Source of the DNA: Gnetum montanum
Taxonomy: Eukaryota; Streptophyta; Gnetopsida; Gnetales; Gnetaceae
NCBI GenBank assembly: GCA_015680685.1
Contig: MNCI01009412.1
Span: 592,588 to 656,587 of the forward strand
Direction: 5' to 3'
Length of the DNA stretch: 64,000 bases
Position numbers and translations under genes: made by a program
In this document: in pieces, positions 21,773-32,833 of the stretch
How positions within the stretch are numbered: the stretch's first letter is position 1
Layout of the letters: each line of letters starts with the position of its first letter
Notes under the pieces: generated by a model
Database searches by the model: none
What the model was told of the DNA's origin: nothing
Seen by the model: the letters and a program-made list of their open reading frames with translations, nothing else

Positions 21773-22025
21773 ACATTTGGTCACACTGACGTTTGGTCAT
21801 GCTAACGTTTGGTCACACTGACGTTTGGGTAAGCTGACGTTTGGTCAAGCTGATGTTTGGTCACACTGACATTTGGTCATGCTGACATTTAGTCACACTC
21901 ATGTTTGGTCAAGCTGATGTTTGGTCATGCTGATGTTTGGTCATGCTGACATTTGTTCACGCTGATGTTTGGTCACGTTGACGTTTGGTCATGCTGACGT
22001 TTGGTCACGCTGACATTTGGTCAAC
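21773..22025 (+). repeat. 16-base minisatellite in the B leader
   Basis: About fifteen head-to-tail copies of a unit like GACGTTTGGTCACACT, with CG to TG/CA variants. It lies between the primer-binding site and gag, where elements C and D have different short arrays. Confidence 0.9.
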
Positions 22026-22104
22026 GCTTAGCCACAATTTTTCTCTCCAACACTTAGCCATTTATTTTCTTTCACTTACACTATTACATCTAGACACTTT
22101 GATA

Positions 22105-25100
22105 ATGGACCTTGTACACACCAACACCACCGCCATGCCCATTACTGACTTCGATACTACAATCTCGGGTCCCATCACCACCGCTGAGTCCATAGTTTCT
22201 CTTGGCATGATGAATCCTTAGGGGCCATCTCTTCTGTCACTAAGACTACAAGGTATGGATCCTGTGTTCACCATCTTAACACCTAAATAATATAATTTTA
22301 TTTGCGTTAAAATCCAAGCTAAACTAGCCGTTGACCAAGCCAAGCTGGAAGCAAAGAGACATTATGAGATAATTTACAAAGGAGGTCATGATTTCATTCC
22401 CACCACCTATGATGTCATCCCACTCACTGAATCCCACCATGAACTCCTATCACAACTCCTCATGGCCAGGAACCAAACCTCACGCCAATCCGCTGTAGAA
22501 CCTCAAAACAAAGATGAAGAAGATAATTTTGTGGCTCAGTTCAAACACGGAGATTCTTACCATACTCTCAGTCTGCATACTTACGCAAACCCATTATTTC
22601 ACCCTTTCATGGGAGAGACCATGTCTCTTCATGCAGTTAAAAGCACTCAAGCACATGTGCCCCAACAGGAAGCATCCACTCTTATTCCCACTCTCCCTAT
22701 GACCAATACTCAATTCAATGTACCCATCCCCACTATTCCTATAGTCACCACATTATCCCCTCTCCTACAAGTACAAACCCCCTCTCAAACTAATGTAGGT
22801 GCAACTTTCCCACCCCAAGTAATTGGGATGCCATCTGTGATACCTGCTTCCACATCTACAAACTTTATCCCACAAGTGTCGGTTCATACCTGCACTTAGT
22901 TCCTCTAGTACAACACCAGGTACAAAGTCTCCCTTCGCAACCCATAGTTGGGCAATGGCCCGTCCTAGTTGTCCAGTCACAACAATCTATTTCACAACCC
23001 AAAATTGGCCAATGGACCATCCCTATCGCGCAACAATAACAACAACAACAACAACAACCTACACCTTATGGTATGCTGCCCTTAGTAGCACCCACTGTAA
23101 ATATTCCACAAGTGCAACCTCCGATCACTCAACTCTCTTCTTTCCTGCCCACTGCATAGCAGTCTAATTTGTATGGCACTCAAACTAGCCAACCTACTGC
23201 TCCACCAAATGCCCAAGAATGGGCCAAAGCCAAAAAGATGATGCAAGAGCTCACTGATGATGTAAAATGCCTCAAAACCACTGACAATGAAGAGCTTAAA
23301 GTATTAGACTTTTACCAAGATGATCCTATCAGCTCTTCGGTACCACCATTAACTCTGCCCAAAGGAGTTTTCTTGCCTCAACTAACCAAATACAACGGAG
23401 AGGGAGACCCTAATGCCCATCTAGTCACATTTAGACTAGAATGCCTATTGCTTCAAGCTTGGCCCCATGCAATCTTGCGTGTGTTCGCCATGTCCCTCAC
23501 TAGCAGAGCATCAAACTGGTACCGAGCCTTGCCTCGTAACTCCATATCCTCTTTGGAGGATCTCTTACACTAGTTCATTACCAGGTTTGAATACAACTTG
23601 AAACCTGAAGCAACCATGGATAGTCTGATATAGGTAAAACAAGCACCGCTTGAACCTATACAAAAATTTATCCAGTGATGGAGTGCCACACTCAATGAAC
23701 TTCACGAGCCAATCCCAGAAACATACCTTCTTACAATTCTTAAGGGAGCCATGAATGACTTTGTCAAATCAAAACTGTACTATCTAAATGCACGTACTCT
23801 AAGCCAAGCTTTTGTACAGATTAAAAACATAGAAGAGGTAGCCAAAAATAGCCATGACCCTGCTTACTCAGCCTTCAAAAATCAACACACTAAAAAGGAT
23901 AAAGAAAAGGCTAAAGCAACAGTAGCAGCAGTAGCAGAGACTCAACCTACCAACACGGGACAGCAAGGCAGACCACCTACTGCTCCCGTTAATTATGAGA
24001 GAACCGCTCCTACTCATACACTTCAATCATCTACCATGCAAGCTACTAACACGGGTCATGCATGTACGTTTGAGAGGAAAGACCTTGCTCAGTACACACT
24101 GCTCCCCATGAAGCCTTCCCAGTTGTTAAATCAACTTTTGAAGGTTGGGGCCATTAAACACAAGTAGTTGTCTCCAGCAGCAGCCTAGAGACATGACCGA
24201 TTCTATGAATTGGCCAAAAACCCAAGCTTGGAAACTCCAAATGAGCCTCCTATTCCAAGAGGCTTTAGACTAGATTGATTTTGCGAATACCATCAATGGA
24301 ATGGACATGGTACTGATTATTGTTTCACCTTCAAATAAGACATACAACATATGATTAATAGGGGTGAAATAACATTTGATGATGCCAACCCTGTTAAACT
24401 GCAGAAACAATCTATGGCCGTGTACAAAGATCCCCTTAATACTAAGGAAGCTCCTTATGTTATTAACATGATGCATGTCAGAAATGAGCAAGGTATGCCC
24501 ACAAAACCTTTCGTGATTCATGTCCCTCCTACAGTGTCAACATCATCCCCACAATCTTCGTACCCCACATACAATCCCCCTACACCTACAAAACCATTTT
24601 TCATTCATGTACCCCCTGCCAATGCAACCACAAATGTTCAACCACCTACCTAGCCCACTCCCTTTGTGGTCCGGGTGCCACCCGCTGTTGCAACCACGGA
24701 GGTACAACCACAAAACCGACCAACTCCTTTTGTAATCAGGATACCCAAACACCCTGATCTTCAACCTCCTATTCCTCAATTGCAAACCAAACTGACCCCA
24801 TTCATCATCAGGGTGCCTAAACACCCTGATATACAACCACCTCCAAATGTTCAACCGCAACCTCAACCCACTCCATTCCTAATATGAGTCCCAAAACAAC
24901 CTAATGTTTAAGCTCTAACGGTTCCCCCATGACCTTTGCGAGAACACCTTGTCGACAGACTCACTAGGGAATGGTTGGAAAAAGAACATCAAAGTCTTGA
25001 ATTGGGGCCACCAAAACCCACTCCCTTAAATTTTGTACCTATGGCTCTGACAACTGATGAGCCAGGCACGAGTCACGAAAGCAAAAAATTAGGAATGCCA

Positions 25101-25225
25101 GACGCATCAAACCCAACCATCACATTAGACCACACGAAAACCATTCTACAAGAGATACAACTGTTGGGTCCAATGGAGCAAGTATCAACCAAAAAAACAG
25201 CAAAGACCTGGCCAATGCCCTAACT
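22105..25225 (+). pseudogene. Element B gag pseudogene (Tat-like)
   Basis: Gag precursor of element B. A start is plausible at 22105 (MDLVHTNTTAMP). The frame runs with few breaks through KLAVDQAKLEAKRHYE and a Pro/Thr-rich part to about 22895, changes frame, and resumes at 23169 (TSQPTAPPNAQEW). Capsid-like core: LPQLTKYNGEGDPNAHLVTF, NWYRALPRNSISSLEDLL, FEYNLKPEATM, AMNDFVKSKLYY (23180-23900). A Tat-type Cys/His segment at about 24277-24345 reads FCEYHQWNGHGTDYC. A proline-rich repeat follows (24490-24890), then WLEKEHQSLELGPPKP. Stops sit where Gln, Arg or Trp are expected (TAG after EDLLH, TGA after KFIQ, TAA after FTFK). Not functional as read, but the best preserved gag in the window. 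Confidence 0.85.
24490..24890 (+). repeat. Proline-rich PFVIRVP protein repeat in B gag
   Basis: About six coding repeats, each with (T/K)PF(V/F/I/L)(I/V)(H/R)(V/I)P followed by a Pro/Gln/Thr-rich spacer, at intervals of roughly 20-30 residues. Element D keeps two decayed units (SFVVRIP, PFVIIVP, about 57510-57580). Confidence 0.8.
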
Positions 25226-25267
25226 CAGTTCACATAAGCGCTTAAACAAAAAAACACATCTTTAAGC

Positions 25268-26200
25268 TTGTATGACCTAATGATGACTTCTCAAGTTCAT
25301 TGTGAAGCTTTAGTACGCATGTTAACATCGATCTCAGTCAGCGAAGACTTGCCTACAAATGAACATTCCATTCATGTGATAATGTCTCCATATCAAGGAT
25401 CAAGAGCCACATCACTAAGCTTCAATGTGAATAATATAAAAATAGATGAAAAAATAGGAGGAGTCACCACTGCACCCATGTTCATAACTATACAGGTAAA
25501 TCAATTTAAAATTCATAGGGTGCACATAGATGACGGAGCAACCATGAACGTAGTACCATACCCCATTATTGAACAGTTAGGGTTAACTGAACAAATCGAA
25601 CCAACTTCCACAACATTCCTGAAATCGTTCAGTGGATCACGCGTTGTTGTCAAAGGGACACTAACTTTGGATTTCATAGTAGGGGACCAGTTCCCCACAT
25701 CAGCAGAATTTGCAGTCGTAGACGAGATGCCTGGATTTAACTTGATATTGGGATGATCATGGTTAGCCCAATTAAAAGCAGTTTCCTCACCCATCCACCA
25801 AGAGATTCACTTACCCTATGAAGTTGGTTGAATCATTATACACGGTGATGTGGGTACACCCAACGCCTCTGCACATGTAGGCACAAACCAAGGCTCAGAA
25901 CTCGAAATAGATGAGCCTAAACAAGATAACATTACTCTCGAGCCTAAGCAGGACGCCACACCCATTGAAAACCAAAGTGATAACCAATCTCCAGACCATG
26001 ATCCCCCAGAAGATATGGAAACATTACAAAACGTGAAAACATCGGAGCATGCTGACATAGGAGTTATTCCTCCAAATGTCTTATGGTCAGAATTACCGTT
26101 TAACATAATTAGCGAAGGAGACGTTGAATATACAATTACACCCACAAACCCAACACATCAAGTCAATCTTCGAAAATTAAATAAGCTACTCAACCGTTAA
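25268..26200 (+). pseudogene. Element B protease and C-terminal domain
   Basis: One frame, open except for two TGA codons (25754 and about 25828), both where Trp or Arg is expected. The retropepsin-like core spans about 25450-25830: APMFITIQVNQFKIH, then IDDGATMNVVPYPIIEQLGL, where DDG-A stands in the place of the DSG/DTG active site. GFNLILG, SWLAQLKAVSSPIHQ and IIIHGD follow, the flap and C-terminal pattern of Tat-like proteases. After it comes an acidic tail (LEIDEPKQDNITLEPKQD) ending with LRKLNKLLNR and a stop at 26198. RT would normally follow directly, but none is present. Element D has the same end point. Confidence 0.8.
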
Positions 26201-26345
26201 AACTACTATCGTCCGAAATGACGTTAAACTACTACTCGTCCAAAATGACATTAAACTACTATTGTCTGAAATGACGTTAAACTACTATTGTCCGAAATGA
26301 CATTAAACTACTACATGTCTGAAAAGACGTTAAAATACCACATGT
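26197..26345 (+). repeat. 27-base minisatellite after the B coding region
   Basis: Five to six units like ACTACTATTGTCCGAAATGA plus CGTTAA (TTAAAC at 26224, 26251, 26278). Isolated TTAAACTAG-type phrases continue to about 26525. Confidence 0.85.
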
Positions 26346-26529
26346 TCACAATGACATAAAACTATCCATGGTCAGAAATGCCTGGTTCATGTTAAAACCC
26401 ACTGAAACAGTTGAAATCTCTCATGTTTTCTTGTGGACCGAAATGGCCTTAAACTAGAGCACCATTGGTAAAAACCCATCATGACTATAAAATCGACATG
26501 CATGGCCCAAAATGGCCTTAAACTAGAAC

Positions 26530-27370
26530 AAGTTACGTTTCCATTTCTTTAAAATTACATTTTTCGTTTGCATGCATAGTTACATCCTTGCTCTACAAAT
26601 TATTATTCCCCTTACATTTCTTCTATACCGTTATTGTTATTATTTTGATTGCATTCACACTTATATTTACAAACAGTTAAAACAACAAAACAAAAGAAAA
26701 TATATAATAATAAAAATAAAAGAAATCCTTCGTGTTTACACTTGCGTTTATCAAAAGTTTGGATAAAATTTAAAATAAAAAAAACTTGAATAACATAAAA
26801 ACAGCAAAAAAATCTATAAATGTATAAATTGATAATATCAAATGTTAACATTGTATCATACATTTGTCCACAAAACTTCAAACAAAAAAAGAACATAATT
26901 AAGCCAACAACAACAACGACAAGTTGAATTAAACATCAGCGCTAGGAGGAGCTTGGTCCCCAAACTCATCCGCATCATCATGTGGGCCACCATCAGCATC
27001 ACCATGTCCCTTCGAAAAATAGAAAGTACAACAAAAAAACAACTAATTAGTAAAAAAAAAAAGAAAAAAACATTAACCGGAAAGCAACAAAAATTCATCT
27101 TGGAGTTAAGACGAGACACCATACCCAATCCACCACTTAGACAAATTAGTTTACACTCTGGAAACTTTGACAGATTTTCAGTATTCACACGGACAAATTA
27201 GTTTACCGTTGGCATCTAAACAAATTAGCACTGGGGGCCCCACAAATATTTTATAAAATGCATTGGGGAGGGGCTTGGTCCCTAAACTCACCTCACCTAC
27301 AATGATTGAAAACCTTTCAGACGCTATAAAATAAAAATAATAATTACTTCAATCAACTTTTCCAAATTAA
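26530..27370. other. Low-complexity interior of B
   Basis: A/T-rich sequence with no plus-strand gene. On minus, a stretch at 27010-26934 encodes GHGDADGGPHDDADEFGDQ and PPSADV before a stop. It is preceded by an acceptor-like CTATTTTTCGAAG. It resembles the last exon of the antisense gene of element D (59716-59645), but the match is short. Confidence 0.3.
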
Positions 27371-27377
27371 AGAGAAA

Positions 27378-27799
27378 ATGGTCGGCTTCAATCAACTACT
27401 AAAGTACATAACCAGTATCATGAACGGAGTCACACTCTACTATGGTAGCATAAGTGTACAACGAGAACATACCCTTAAATTCATTCTATTGTTTCACACC
27501 CATATGGCCTGGACACATCTGCTCAGGCACATCTTCAAGGAGATCACACAAAACGAAAAATTATATTCCAACCATACTCTCCGCATCCCAACATGTGAAC
27601 AGTTGCGGTCCAAGGTGGACAGCCTATGCCTTAGTATTCAAATTAGTAATAACTTATAGAAGGTCCGCATGAAAGAGCTCAAAGAAGAATTTCTGTATAA
27701 AGCAAGAAAAGCAGCAAAGACACAGATATTTGGACTGTTTACCATGAGTCAGGAGAAAGTGGTAGAATTGTATTTAATGTACTGTAATCAATTATTATG
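27378..27799 (+). pseudogene. Unrecognised ORF-like segment in B
   Basis: A frame starting MVGFNQLLKYITSIMNG is open for 93 codons, has one TAG at about 27657, and then continues KVRMKELKEEFLYKARKAA to a TGA at 27799. The C-terminal half is lysine- and glutamate-rich and could be helical. I recognise no family. The opposite strand is also fairly open, so the coding strand is uncertain. It lies between the low-complexity region and short ATGAAAGTAT repeats (27797-27870). Confidence 0.25.
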
Positions 27800-28380
27800 A
27801 AAGTATCATCAATGAAAGTATAACCAATTACGATGAAAGTATCCAATGATGATGAAAGTATCTTATTATGAAAGTTGTAAGTATCTAATTAACTACAAAC
27901 TCAAGCAACATATGTGGGAATTGTGTAAAAATAACCTTTCGATGTCAACTAGCCAAGTAGGTATCGGTGAATGAAGAGACGAAATGGTAATGACGAAGGT
28001 AAGGGAACCCTTAAAGGAGAACCGTAACAACATAAGCAAATTGAATTTTACGAGTGTCAATCAACCCTGGGGCACGAAAATGACTAAAAATTAGAAAGAG
28101 ATGGTAATCCAAACATTGTTACGGAAAGTGAGCAAGGAAAAGCAGGTAGTAAACCGTGAACAGAACAAATGTAGGTAATAAAAGTAAGCAGAACAAATCG
28201 GTTATGAGTGATATCCCTTGGGAAGGTCAGAAGTGAGGGTCCAATATAGAGAAGTGTAAGCTGGAAGAGAAAATCGAGCTTTTTAAGTAGAAGCTCCCCC
28301 GTATGCATGACAGTGAAAGCATATCCCCCGAACAAAGGTTGATCTCGGGTACAGGTTGATCTCGGGTACATGTACATCTG
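27800..28380. other. Unassigned B interior with short ATGAAAGTAT repeats
   Basis: About five copies of ATGAAAGTAT lie at 27797-27870. The rest to 28380 shows no gene or repeat that I can name, apart from a duplicated GGTTGATCTCGGGTACA at 28338-28374. Confidence 0.4.
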
Positions 28381-30160
28381 GAAATGGGAGGAGTTTCTGG
28401 AAAGATTTTCTGGAAATCAATATTTCTATTCTCTAATATGGACCTCTCACCTTGAAATCAATATTTCATTTAAAATGGACCTATTACCTTTGCCAATAAC
28501 TAAACTGGTAGGTCAAGCTCTGTGATCAACCTTCGCACATAGCGAGCACTGCATCATATGACCTTAAACATACTCACGCTGATCTAAATATTGAACCCTC
28601 AGATTATTGGTGGATCTGGTGAATTGTCTTTACTGACCTTACGTTACGAAGAAGGGTTGCAATGGAGCGAGCAATAATCATGGCACAGATTAACAATGAC
28701 AAGTTCTACAGATTAGCAATGGTAAAAATATATACTCTTAACACTTCAGTGTTAATGTGTGAAATACCGAGAGTTTCATACTCACGTCCTTCATACTAAC
28801 GTAGCAGATTCTAGTACATTGATCTGACGTATTGCAGTGGCTACGTGCAACCCTCTGTACAAACATTTGGTGATGCCTACATGGAGGACTAAATGATGCC
28901 ATTGAGTACGCTGCAGTGGTGAGTCGGTACCCCCGGAGGTCATGTCAAGGATCGAAAGCTCCATAACCCATGACAACCGACATGAGTCATGATGAAGGGG
29001 AAAGTAAAAACAGAGCACCTTGAGCTTGCATAAGGCCATTGGCCATGTGCTGGTGGGGATCGTTGCTTTATAAGCAAACAGATTTTTAATATGGTTGAAC
29101 AAACATCCATCCGTCATCATACCCATACCCATTACCCATGACGATGACCCTGTTTTGTTTTGTTTTTTTTGTTTGCAGCAGAAATATAAAAGGAGCAAAA
29201 GCAGCAATGAAAAAATAAAATAAACATGCGTGAATGTGCGAGTCATCGCGGAACCTTTGACGCTCCCAAAGGTAGGAAAATTCATACAAATACAATGTTT
29301 TCCTTGCACGCCCCGTCCAAAATTTGATTTCCGTATGACCCATACTTGCCCCTTCGGCCCTCGGTTACCATGGTGTTGGTTTATTTATTCCTGCTCCCTG
29401 GTTTTCTGTGATCCGTCTCATTGCCGATGCCACGAATCTTGATTGCTTGCTTGCCACTTAACCACAAAATGAAATTTTTGGTAATGAAATTTTTGGTATG
29501 ATTCAAAACAGGAGAAGATACGTAAAATTTTAATGCAAAACGCGGACATCACTAAAAAGGCAAAAGGCAAGAACAATACGCGGCGGCTCCTTAAGGAGTC
29601 CCAAACAACGGTTTCTGAGTTGAATAAGATTCGTTTTGGTGTTTATGCTTTGACCTTGCTCTGATATCCGTTGGGCGGGCTTCTGCCTGCGTGTTTTAAT
29701 TGGTCTGATGTATGGCCTTGTTTTGCATCTATAAGATCAAAACGGATTTTCCAAATCTTCTTGATCGGATTCAAACAATAGGTCGCGTCAGAATGTCGAA
29801 CAAGAACATGCTTTTGTAAAGCCAAGCCACAGTCTTACAGAATCCTTCCGGCAATAGTGTAGTGTAGTTACGGTTGGGGACTGTGGCTACTGGGAAGCAT
29901 GGATCAAGGGAGAACACGTAAGGTGTAGCACTCCCAGTGGCAGCGGCCTTTTAACCCGATCAAGATCCCATCAAGGTAAGGCAACCATTTCAAGGGTATA
30001 AGTATAAATCCACACAAGATTTCATTGGAAATTATGAAATACATACTGCGCTTCTGTATGCGCTCTGGAATCCGACCCAAACAGTTTGTGAAAATTTGTT
30101 CAGAATCGTGAAATCTCCGGCGCATAGGGTAGCAGCAACTTACGATAAAATGAACCTAAC
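28380..30160. other. CpG-richer stretch of B, possible captured DNA
   Basis: By eye this part keeps many more CG dinucleotides than its surroundings (for example 29225-29330 and 29530-29700). A plus-strand frame from 29512 to 29664 reads EKIRKILMQNADITKKAKGK then NNTRRLLKESQTTVSELNKI. It is preceded by an acceptor-like TTCAAAACAG. A minus frame at 29825-29643 (MALQKHVLVRHSDATYCL) overlaps it. No family is recognised, so I do not assign a gene. Confidence 0.3.
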
Positions 30161-30194
30161 TCACGCTAGTGCCTTCAGATCTAATTCGCACCAA

Positions 30195-30520
30195 GTTTGA
30201 AGCCACTTACGCCAAGACAGGGCAGCTAACTCACCCTACCAAGCAATGGCGGCTAACTCACTCTGCTAGGCAATGGCGGCTAACTCACTCTGCTAGGCAA
30301 TGGCGGCTAACTCCCCCTGCCAAGCCAAAGGCAGGACGCGGCAATGGTGGCTAACTCACGCTGCCAAGCCAAAGGCAGGATAACTCACACTGCCAGGCAA
30401 TGGCGACTAACTCCCGCTGCCAAGCAATGATAGCAGCGAACTCACGCTGCCAAGCAATGGCGGCTAAGTCAGGCTGCCAAGCCAAGGCAATGACGGCTAA
30501 CTCACGCTGCATTGGTTACT
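30195..30520 (+). repeat. 27-base minisatellite (GGCTAACTCAC type)
   Basis: About eleven units around GGCTAACTCACTCTGCTAGG plus CAATGGC, with insertions of AAGCCAAAGGCAGGA in some. Period 27 (30251, 30278). The short plus frame across it is only translated repeat. Confidence 0.9.
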
Positions 30521-30691
30521 CACGCTCACATCTCATTTGGCCCTCTTTTTATCCCACTTGTCTACACGTGATGCGTTTTCACTCATTTTATATTTTAATT
30601 ATTTTATTTCATCCTTATGCCTTAAGGTAGCCACTTCTTTTATTTCTTGCATACATTTATTCATTTTCCCAAGAGTAACTCAGAAGTTTTA

Positions 30692-30740
30692 AAGCAAAAT
30701 AAAATAAAATAAAATAAAATTTACAAAATAAAATAAAATA
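30692..30740 (+). repeat. (AAAAT)n microsatellite
   Basis: A run of AAAAT units interrupted once by TTTACA. Confidence 0.9.
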
Positions 30741-30929
30741 TTTACTTTTGATTACGACCCCTTTGGGGCAACACCAAACTAAAGTAAAATACATAATTTT
30801 ATTCTGTGTTATTTTGATTACTTTGACCCCTTTTTTCTTTTATCAATGCCCAAACCTTAAACTTTAAAAATAAAAACATAGATCTGGAAATAAATATAAA
30901 ATAAAAAACAAATATTTTAAATTCTAGTA

Positions 30930-31000
30930 CCCACACATGGCCCAGTACGGCCTTAAACTGCCACACATGGCCTGAAATGGCCTTAAACTACCACCTTTTC
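30930..31000 (+). repeat. GGCCTTAAACTG-type phrases in B
   Basis: Two copies of CACACATGGCC...GGCCTTAAACT(G/A)CCAC. They echo the TAAACT motif of the arrays at 26197 and 31128. Confidence 0.6.
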
Positions 31001-31127
31001 GCATTGTTTTCTATTTACTTGTGCATTTCCGTTCATGTTTTCTACAGTTGCTATTTAACATTGTTTTTTCTAGTTTCTTTGTTTACAAGATCATATAGAT
31101 GCACATGCATGCATCCACACAGACCAG

Positions 31128-31510
31128 TCCTGGCATCACGACCTAAAACTGATACCATAGAACAGTCCTGGAGCTATGACTTAAAACTAGCACCACAAAA
31201 TCATCCTGGCATCATGACGATAAACTGATACCACAGACTCATCCTGGCATCATGACGGTAAACTGATACCACAGATTCATCCTGGAATCATGAAGATAAA
31301 TTAATACCATAAAATGGTCCTTGCATCATGACCTAAGACTGATACCATAGAATAGTCCTGGAGCTGTGACTTAAAACTAGCACTACAGAATCGTTCTGGC
31401 ATCATGACGGTAAATTGATACCACAGACTCGTCCTGAAATCGTGACGATAAACTAATACCATAGAACGGTCCTGGCATCATGACCTAAAAATGATATGAC
31501 AGATCATTCA
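31128..31510 (+). repeat. 38-base minisatellite (TCCTGGCATCATGAC type)
   Basis: About ten units: TCCTGGCATCATGACGATAA then ACTGATACCACAGACTCA (starts 31128, 31166, 31204). Degenerate relatives with AAGACTATAAACTAGC continue to about 31720. Confidence 0.9.
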
Positions 31511-31719
31511 GAATGACAATAAACTACCACACTCTCATCTGACAGAGTCCGCTAAGACTATAAACTAGCTCGCCTCTTCATAGTCTGCCACGACTATAAA
31601 CTAGCATTACACTGTCCACTACGATGCTAAACTGGCAACGTCCAATGGGTTATAATGTAAAACTAATCCACGATAGTCCGCCAAGACTATAAACTGGCAA
31701 CTTCTTCACTGGCCTACTA

Positions 31720-32816
31720 AATTGTTGTTGTAATCAAACAACACGTCTTCATCAATCTGCTACATGAATTCATCATATGGACTCTAACAACATTGTTGCT
31801 GCTCAACTTTGCTTGCCTACGGTTTCACGCGGTGTCTCCATCCCATCGATTGCATCCATGTTTAAAGTATTAAGCTAACTCATTCATTTGTGGTTTTCTT
31901 GTCTTCTTGGAGTTTTATTTGAAGGATGACACCCAATGGTGTTCATACACGGATGCATTTCATCACAGCAATGAGGTACCACATTGTTCCTGATGCATGT
32001 AACCAGGTTAATGAAACTATTCACAAGTACATTCCCAGTTTCTCAACCATCTCTTATTCCCTAACATGTTCTCTCTACCCATTTCCTAGATACATCCCAG
32101 TCACCCCCAAACTTGAACCACACTATTGCACACTGTAACTCTCCAGGAAATTGCGCAACACAACATAGCCCATGATACAATTACAAGCACACAAGCACGA
32201 GTACATAAAAAAAATGCTCTTTCCAAAAAAAATAATAGAAAAAAAATCAAAGAGCAAAATCCATTACAAGACCCTTGGCACTTCCCATACAAGCCCCAGG
32301 CGGGAAGGTACTTGTCTTGGAAGAAAACACTCGTGTCTCAAACAATCATGTTGCATCCCGCCTCGTGGCTTTAGCTGTTGGACAACGAGTTTCCTTTGAT
32401 ACTCAAAAAGGGTCCTGTTTCTCCAAAGAACGCACCACCTCACCACGTGGCTTTGCTTGTGACAATGAGATCTCTTAAACAGGATACAAGAGTCTCGTTC
32501 CTCCAAAGGACACACATCTCATGCCTTGGTCCCAAGTCCACTAGATACTAGCTGTTGAAAAGGACCAACATGATGTGTTCACACAAGAGTATTCCTCTTC
32601 CCACAGTTAAACAAAATCATCCCTTCATCAATCCCAATCTCACAGTAACAAACCTTCTCCCTATACATCTCAAAACCTCATTTCCCGATCCCATGTACTT
32701 CTGAACATGATGCGATGACATTTGACCAAGTGTCAAAGAACAATGCTGGATGCTAAGTTGCTTGTGGTGTTTTGTACTTCTTTGTTGATGCCTCTCGGGT
32801 AGATTCCTCCAGGTGT
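31720..32816. other. 3' interior of B without recognised gene
   Basis: No convincing gene. At about 32368-32516 a unit of about 85 bases is duplicated, with CGTGGCTTTAGCTGTTGGAC and CGTGGCTTTGCTTGTGAC, then CTCCAAAGAACGCAC and CTCCAAAGGACACAC. Confidence 0.4.
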
Positions 32817-32833
32817 CAATAAAGAGGTACCAA
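32817..32833 (+). other. Polypurine tract before the B 3' LTR
   Basis: CAATAAAGAGGTACCAA ends at the LTR; the AAAGAGG core is the likely plus-strand primer. Confidence 0.45.

Noticed and set aside
23033-23062. CAA-repeat run as an insertion or separate feature
   Set aside because: It is a short coding microsatellite in gag, probably a slippage product near the frame change, with no evidence of another role.
28791-29309. 172-codon minus-strand open frame inside element B
   Set aside because: Low-complexity leucine run and no recognised motif. A chance open frame of this length is plausible in 64 kb, so it is not annotated as a gene.
31128-31510. Regular 38-base repeats resembling a CRISPR array
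   Set aside because: Units are contiguous with no unique spacers, no cas genes are present, and the context is a plant retrotransposon.
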